Source: Sporosarcina sp. FSL K6-2383 (GTDB lineage: Bacteria > Bacillota > Bacilli > Bacillales_A > Planococcaceae). Taken from it: 64,000 nucleotides of DNA. Positions 59,980-64,000 of the stretch are shown here, piece after piece. The position numbers and the translations under genes were made by a program. The stretch covers positions 1,341,501-1,405,500 of the forward strand of contig NZ_CP152017.1 of NCBI RefSeq assembly GCF_038618305.1, read 5' to 3'. The notes under the pieces were generated by a model that worked only from the letters and a program-made list of their open reading frames with translations, had not been told where the DNA came from and made no database searches. Numbering within the stretch: the stretch's first letter is position 1; each line of letters opens with the position of its first letter.

Positions 59980-60252
59980 ATGGATATTTTTTTCTTTAAT
60001 AAAGAAGATGTTTATACCGGATTTTCAATGGAAGAATTTTCGAAGGTAAGAGCAATTTTACAAAGGAAGGGCATTAAATATACCAATAAAGTTATTGACT
60101 CTTCAGGGAGATGGGTGGGATCTGGTACTTCGAGAGGAAACTTTGGAAGTTTCGGAATGAACACGAACTATGAAAAACAATATATTGTTTCTGTCAGAAA
60201 AAAAGATGCAGAAGATGCGAAATACTTTGTTCATAGTGTTTTGCATTCATAA
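59980..60252 (+). CDS. Hypothetical protein, 90 aa
   Basis: A small soluble protein with a Gly/Ser-rich central loop (SGRWVGSGTSRGNFGSFGMN) and a VSVRKKDAEDAKYFVHSVL C-terminal helix. No family is certain. The ATG at 59980 immediately follows AAAGGGGGG with essentially no spacer; an ATT lies 6 nt further on. It is monocistronic. Confidence 0.55.
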   Translation: MDIFFFNKEDVYTGFSMEEFSKVRAILQRKGIKYTNKVIDSSGRWVGSGTSRGNFGSFGMNTNYEKQYIVSVRKKDAEDAKYFVHSVLHS

Positions 60253-60391
60253 GTTTTGGCTCATTTCCATGTATAGCTAACGGGTATATTTCTACAATAA
60301 GTGAAGATGTTCTTTATTAATGAGACAGAAAAGTTAAAGAAGAGAATGGAAATATTATGTTGGAAATTAAAATAATGAAGGGGACGATATA

Positions 60392-60637
60392 GTGAGTGAG
60401 ATAGATAAACGAGATAGATTAAGTGAAGAGCCATTTACTTATCAAACAACAAAAAAAGGAACAGTAGTAATCTATTACAAAGGTAAACAAATTAAAATTA
60501 TAAAAGATAGTGTGGCTGAACGTCTAATCGCAAGAATTAAAGAAGTTGAAGATAATATAACGGAAGTCCAGTTATTGTTAGCTAAAATTACAGGAAACTT
60601 TAAACATGGGAACGAGAAAATTGCTAAAAGAAACTAA
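60392..60637 (+). CDS. Hypothetical protein, 81 aa
   Basis: A small, basic, soluble protein. A short beta region (TKKGTVVIYYKGKQIKII) is followed by a helix (ERLIARIKEVEDNITEVQLLLAKI) that could form a coiled coil. GTG 60392 has AAGGGG about 9 nt upstream. It is not recognised; it may bind nucleic acid through its basic tail. Confidence 0.55.
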   Translation: MSEIDKRDRLSEEPFTYQTTKKGTVVIYYKGKQIKIIKDSVAERLIARIKEVEDNITEVQLLLAKITGNFKHGNEKIAKRN

Positions 60638-60722
60638 ATCATGCCTTCTTTTCTCTAATTCTCAAACTTCGTGCATCTGTTTTTTGAGGAGTGCAGGATG
60701 AACGATTGCCATATTGCACTTA

Positions 60723-60763
60723 AAAAATGCCCCCTCATAATAAAATATGTGAGGGGGCATTTC
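60723..60763. terminator. Bidirectional terminator of rpoY-rnjA
   Basis: AAATGCCCCCTCA pairs with TGAGGGGGCATTT around a 12-nt loop. It lies 4 nt from the rnjA stop. Confidence 0.9.
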
Positions 60764-60766
60764 TGA

Positions 60767-62434
60767 TTAGACTTCCATAATAACAGGAAGCACCATTGGT
60801 TTACGTTTTGTTTTGTCGTATAAATAAGGACCAAGGACATCAATGATTTCGCTTTTTAGTGCAGCAATATCAGCTGGTGAGCTTGTAAGCTTGCGTTGCA
60901 TTTGCTTCGATAGCATTTGCTGGGCTTCGTGAATCATTGTGCCAGATTCACGCATATAGACAAATCCTCTTGAAATGATATCAGGACCAGAAACGATGCG
61001 ATTACGTTTTGTATCGACTGTTGCTACAACGATGACAAGACCATCCTCTGATAGAACTCTACGATCGCGTAAAACAACATTACCGATATCACCGATTCCA
61101 CTTCCGTCAATGTACACATCGCCAGAAGGGATGCGTCCTGCGAGACGTGCTGAGTCCTGTGTTAAAGCCAGAACATCACCATTAGCCATGATGAAAGTGT
61201 TTTCCTGTGGGACATCACAATCAACTGCAAGTTTTGTATGCATTTTCTGCATCCGGTATTCCCCATGAATCGGCATGAAGTACTTAGGCTTAATGAGTCT
61301 AAGCATGAGCTTTTGCTCTTCCTGCGAGCCATGCCCAGATGTATGGATATTGTTTAAAGAACCATGAACAACTTCAGCACCAGCACGGGATAAGGCATTA
61401 ATGGCCTTATTCACACTCAAAGTATTACCCGGAATTGGAGAAGATGAGAAAATAACTGTATCTCCAGGGTGAATTTGAACTTGGCGGTGCGTACCGTTAG
61501 CGATGCGTGAGAGTGCTGCCATCGGTTCGCCCTGGCTTCCTGTACAAAGGATCATTACTTCGTTTGCAGGTAGCTTATTTAATGATTGCGTATCGACGAA
61601 TAATTCCTTTGGTGCAATGATGTAGCCAAGCTCGCGCCCGATTGTAATGGCATTATCCATACTACGCCCGAAAACTGCTATTTTGCGACCGAATTGCTGA
61701 GCAGCCTCAATTACTTGTTGTAGTCTATGAATATTAGAAGCGAACGTTGCAAAAATGATACGACCGTCAACTTTTCTAAAGATTTCATTTAGACTATCGC
61801 CGACTTTCCGCTCAGACATCGTGAAGTTTGGAACTTCAGCGTTTGTGCTGTCAGATAGTAAACAAAGGACGCCTTCACTACCGATTTTAGCCATTTTCGT
61901 CAAGTTTGCTGGTTCGCCAACAGGTGTAAAATCAAATTTGAAGTCACCAGTGTGGACGATGTTACCAGAAGGTGTCTTGACGACAACACCGAATGCGTCT
62001 GGAATACTATGTGTCGTTCTGAAAAACGACACGGCAGTTTTGCGGAACTTAATGACATCATCTTCATCGATGGCAATCATTTTTGTTGTCCGTAATAGAC
62101 CGTGTTCTTCCAGTTTATTGCGCAATAGGCCTAGTGCAAGCTTTCCGCCGTAAACGGGAACATTAATTTTCCTTAGTAAATAAGGTATTCCCCCAATATG
62201 GTCTTCGTGACCATGTGTGATGAATAGGCCTTTTATCTTGTCCACATTGCGTTCAAGATAGGTGTAATCAGGAATGACGTAGTCGATTCCGAGTAATTCA
62301 TCGTCTGGAAATTTAATCCCAGCGTCAATTAAAATAATTTCATCTTGAAATTGCACACCATACGTGTTTTTACCGATTTCCCCTAGTCCGCCTAGAGCGA
62401 AAACAGCTGTTTCATTATTTTTAATAGCTTTCAT
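60767..62434 (-). CDS. rnjA: Ribonuclease J1
   Basis: 555 residues of the metallo-beta-lactamase/beta-CASP RNase J family, a 5'-3' exo- and endonuclease for mRNA decay and rRNA maturation. The zinc motif is H74-G-H76-E-D78-H79. The MPIHGEYRM segment and the C-terminal domain are as in RnjA. It starts 2 nt after rpoY, the same pair as B. subtilis ykzG-rnjA. Confidence 0.95.
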   Translation of the reverse strand: MKAIKNNETAVFALGGLGEIGKNTYGVQFQDEIILIDAGIKFPDDELLGIDYVIPDYTYLERNVDKIKGLFITHGHEDHIGGIPYLLRKINVPVYGGKLALGLLRNKLEEHGLLRTTKMIAIDEDDVIKFRKTAVSFFRTTHSIPDAFGVVVKTPSGNIVHTGDFKFDFTPVGEPANLTKMAKIGSEGVLCLLSDSTNAEVPNFTMSERKVGDSLNEIFRKVDGRIIFATFASNIHRLQQVIEAAQQFGRKIAVFGRSMDNAITIGRELGYIIAPKELFVDTQSLNKLPANEVMILCTGSQGEPMAALSRIANGTHRQVQIHPGDTVIFSSSPIPGNTLSVNKAINALSRAGAEVVHGSLNNIHTSGHGSQEEQKLMLRLIKPKYFMPIHGEYRMQKMHTKLAVDCDVPQENTFIMANGDVLALTQDSARLAGRIPSGDVYIDGSGIGDIGNVVLRDRRVLSEDGLVIVVATVDTKRNRIVSGPDIISRGFVYMRESGTMIHEAQQMLSKQMQRKLTSSPADIAALKSEIIDVLGPYLYDKTKRKPMVLPVIMEV

Positions 62435-62436
62435 TG

Positions 62437-62646
62437 TTAAACCTGCTCAAGCTCGAAATAGGGTGCAGCCTGTTCGTGTTCAAGATGTGCACCTTCAAGA
62501 AGTTGCACAAATTCAATACTGTAGTTACGGCTTTTTAACTTCTCGCGGACAGACCTTTCCGAGTCCGCTTCGATGTACATGCTTTGTGTATTTTCGCGGA
62601 CAGGTACTTGTAGCATGTTTTCTTGATAATAAACTTTATAAATCAT
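62437..62646 (-). CDS. rpoY: RNA polymerase epsilon subunit
   Basis: 69 residues matching RpoY (YkzG, DUF1447): [24 protein letters not shown] and an [12 protein letters not shown] end. It is a small RNA polymerase accessory subunit of Bacillota. A GGAG ribosome site lies upstream. It is first in the rpoY-rnjA operon. Confidence 0.93.
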   Translation of the reverse strand: MIYKVYYQENMLQVPVRENTQSMYIEADSERSVREKLKSRNYSIEFVQLLEGAHLEHEQAAPYFELEQV

Positions 62647-62709
62647 CGTTTGCTCTCCTTTTTACGTTCGATTGAACTGATTCTCTTTATAGTAGCATGA
62701 CACTTCCTT

Positions 62710-62746
62710 AAAATAAAGAAAAGCTCACCAATTTACATGGTGAGCT
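62710..62746 (-). terminator. Terminator of the 23-aa peptide gene
   Basis: On the minus strand AGCTCACC and GGTGAGCT flank a 9-nt loop, followed by TTTTCTTTATTTT. Confidence 0.85.
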
Positions 62747-62752
62747 AAGATA

Positions 62753-62824
62753 TTAGGCGATTGTTTTTTTACCGAGAATGCCATTCAGCCGCTTCAACAG
62801 TTTACGTTTCAGACGTTTGTACAT
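62753..62824 (-). CDS. Cationic 23-residue peptide
   Basis: Found by hand. ATG 62824 is preceded by GAGGAAGTGAT and the frame stops with TAA at 62755-62753. The peptide has nine Lys/Arg and no acidic residue (MYKRLKRKLLKRLNGILGKK then TIA), with Leu/Ile on one helical face. A consensus sigma-A promoter 24 nt upstream and a terminator 6 nt downstream make it a complete transcription unit. It could be a regulatory or membrane-active peptide, or a ribosome-associated mini-protein. No family is recognised. Confidence 0.65.
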   Translation of the reverse strand: MYKRLKRKLLKRLNGILGKKTIA

Positions 62825-62847
62825 GGCTATATCACTTCCTCAGCCTA

Positions 62848-62876
62848 ATTATACAGTTATCTGAACCTTCTGTCAA
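62848..62876 (-). promoter_or_regulatory. Consensus sigma-A promoter of the 23-aa peptide gene
   Basis: Minus-strand TTGACA (62876-62871) and TATAAT (62853-62848) are both perfect hexamers separated by 17 nt. The -35 box lies immediately after the def stop codon. Confidence 0.9.
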
Positions 62877-62879
62877 GAA

Positions 62880-63437
62880 TTATTCACGTTCAAAAGGAAT
62901 GGCGTTCGGAATTTCTTTGAAGGGTGAGTCTTTATCGATATGATCGTAGAACATGACTCCGTTCAAATGATCGAGCTCATGCTGAAAAGCAATAGCAGCT
63001 AAACCTTTTAAACGTTTTTTGAATTCCTTACCTTCTAAATCAAATGCCTTAATTGTAATTCGTGCATAGCGAGGGACGTAGCCTTCGACTTCACGGTCGA
63101 CAGAGAGGCAACCTTCTCCAGCAGTTAAATAAGTCTTTTCTACAGAGTGGCTCACAATTTTAGGATTAATGGCAATAATGCTAAGTGGCTCGCGATCCTC
63201 TTCTGTAATATGGAGTGCAAAAATTCTTTTCGATGCGTCTACTTGTGGAGCAGCTAATCCAATCCCAGGACGGAGTCCATATTGTTCACAAATATCATCA
63301 TTTTGGCTATTTATGACGTAGTTCAGTAAATCCTCACTGAGCTGGTGGTCAGCTTTCGACAGTGGGAAAGGTACTTCTTCCGCACGTTTGCGAAGAGCCG
63401 CATGCCCTTCACGGACGATATGTTCCATTAAAATCAT
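62880..63437 (-). CDS. def: Peptide deformylase
   Basis: 185 residues with all three motifs: GIGLAAPQV, EGCLSV and QHELDHLNG, binding Fe2+/Zn2+. It removes the N-formyl group from new proteins. The size and insertion pattern (LLNYVINSQND) suit the Gram-positive type 2 form. AAAGGAAGT lies 7 nt before the ATG at 63437. It is divergent from ykyA, the order seen before pdhA in B. subtilis. Confidence 0.95.
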   Translation of the reverse strand: MILMEHIVREGHAALRKRAEEVPFPLSKADHQLSEDLLNYVINSQNDDICEQYGLRPGIGLAAPQVDASKRIFALHITEEDREPLSIIAINPKIVSHSVEKTYLTAGEGCLSVDREVEGYVPRYARITIKAFDLEGKEFKKRLKGLAAIAFQHELDHLNGVMFYDHIDKDSPFKEIPNAIPFERE

Positions 63438-63456
63438 CGTACAAACTTCCTTTCGG

Positions 63457-63479
63457 TTATACTATACGTACTAGTATAA
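63457..63479. promoter_or_regulatory. Inverted repeat in the def promoter region
   Basis: TTATACTA and TAGTATAA are perfect 8-bp arms around 7 nt, lying 20-42 nt upstream of the def start. The arms contain TATACT/TATAGT strings that can serve as -10 boxes, so the symmetry may partly reflect promoter elements. Confidence 0.4.
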
Positions 63480-63687
63480 TCGAATAGGAAATTGGGGGCT
63501 ACTGACAGATCGCTGCAAACTATAAAAACTATAAATATGTAGGATTCGTTGTATCCGAATTTACGCCCTCGGAGTGTCACATCAAACGAAAGTAGCTTCG
63601 GCAAAATCGGACACGTAGAACAGGGAATAAAACAATACTTATAGATTTTTATAGGTTTTTGGCAACGGAAAGAAATTCAACGCGAAC

Positions 63688-63716
63688 TTGAATATAGAAA
63701 TGAAAAAAGTTATAGT
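63688..63716 (+). promoter_or_regulatory. Sigma-A promoter of ykyA
   Basis: TTGAAT (63688-63693) and TATAGT (63711-63716) with a 17-nt spacer, 25 nt before the start. The stretch 63480-63687 shows nothing else. Confidence 0.7.
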
Positions 63717-63740
63717 CTAAGTGGAATCGGAGGGTTTAAT

Positions 63741-64000
63741 TTGAAAAAAATAATAATGGTCTTTGTGTTAACGATGGTGCTTGCCGGCTGTACGGTTGGT
63801 TCGTCTATTGAACAACAATTGGCGGATACAATGAATGCGATGAATGGGGCGGAACAAGATTATCGAGATGCACAAGCTGAATTGACAAGTCTTGAACAAT
63901 CTGAACAACAGCTCTTCAATGAAACGATGAAATTGACACAACAACAGCAAGAGGAACTGACGGTGCAAGTAGTCGGGCTTGAAGAGTCACTCGATAAACG
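63741..64000 (+). CDS. ykyA: YkyA-like cell-wall-binding lipoprotein, 3' partial
   Basis: The visible 86 residues comprise a lipoprotein signal peptide with lipobox LAGC (VFVLTMVLAGC) and a Gln/Glu-rich coiled coil (LTSLEQSEQQLFNETMKLTQ). TTG 63741 has CGGAGGG with a 6-nt spacer. In B. subtilis ykyA follows def and precedes pdhA; the same position supports the name. The gene runs off the right edge. Confidence 0.75.
   Translation, partial: MKKIIMVFVLTMVLAGCTVGSSIEQQLADTMNAMNGAEQDYRDAQAELTSLEQSEQQLFNETMKLTQQQQEELTVQVVGLEESLDK

Noticed and set aside
60685..60770. 22-codon frame before the rnjA terminator
   Set aside because: It runs through the terminator hairpin, and its composition is dictated by the stem.

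Overview
The window looks like chromosomal DNA of a low-GC, endospore-forming Bacillales, most likely a Planococcaceae member close to Sporosarcina. The evidence is the strong AGGAGG ribosome sites, frequent TTG/GTG starts, sigma-A promoters, Spo0 phosphorelay-type kinases, a Spo0E-like phosphatase, and gene order shared with Bacillus subtilis (ykyB ... fadH ... ykuL/darB ... ccpC; ykuU-ykuV; ktrC ... rnjA-rpoY ... def-ykyA). The species is an inference from gene content; no rRNA is present.

Layout. 1-5.5 kb: end of an N-acetylmuramoyl-alanine amidase with an internal start signal, a small hypothetical gene, a GlsB/YeaQ membrane protein, tRNA-Val(GAC), an AlkA-type glycosylase, a hand-found 47-aa gene and an oxidoreductase-ALDH pair. 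5.5-14.7 kb: membrane sensor kinase, M42 peptidase plus a MurE-type ligase, an NmrA-like SDR, prfC, a nested 21-bp tandem repeat array and a lipoprotein. 14.7-29 kb: SwrC-like RND pump, acyl-reductase-like SDR, yybP-ykoY Mn riboswitch with a TerC exporter, KtrD-type K+ channel, radical SAM protein, a soluble PAS kinase, MarR, lipoprotein, YkvS, Spo0E-like protein, an amplified 66-bp repeat, and a 3-hydroxyisobutyrate-dehydrogenase-like enzyme. 29-36 kb: ykyB, a PAS-GGDEF(degenerate)-EAL protein, fadH behind a FadR-type operator, DarB, an MFS exporter and ccpC.

36-48 kb is one co-directional operon of eight genes: large exported membrane protein, ABC ATPase, ABC permease, coiled-coil protein with a (Gly-Gln)29 tract, MoxR ATPase, DUF58 protein, BatA-like VWA protein and a double-VWA/GATase-like protein. 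It is the most system-like locus here. 48-54 kb: an MFS pump and the potABCD polyamine importer, with an XRE-cupin regulator, on the minus strand. 54-57.5 kb is accessory and partly decayed: a Cys-rich protein, a frameshifted HTH gene, gene remnants, a small M50-like protease, and a BltD-like acetyltransferase preceded by an 18-codon leader and competing hairpins. 57.5-64 kb: ykuU-ykuV thiol peroxidase pair, ktrC, two small genes, rpoY-rnjA, a 23-aa cationic peptide gene with a consensus promoter, def, and the start of ykyA.

Functional links: two orphan kinases plus a Spo0E-like protein point to sporulation input; KtrC, KtrD and DarB point to c-di-AMP/potassium control; PotABCD and the BltD-like enzyme point to polyamine balance. 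Three unrelated intergenic repeat families recur in the window.
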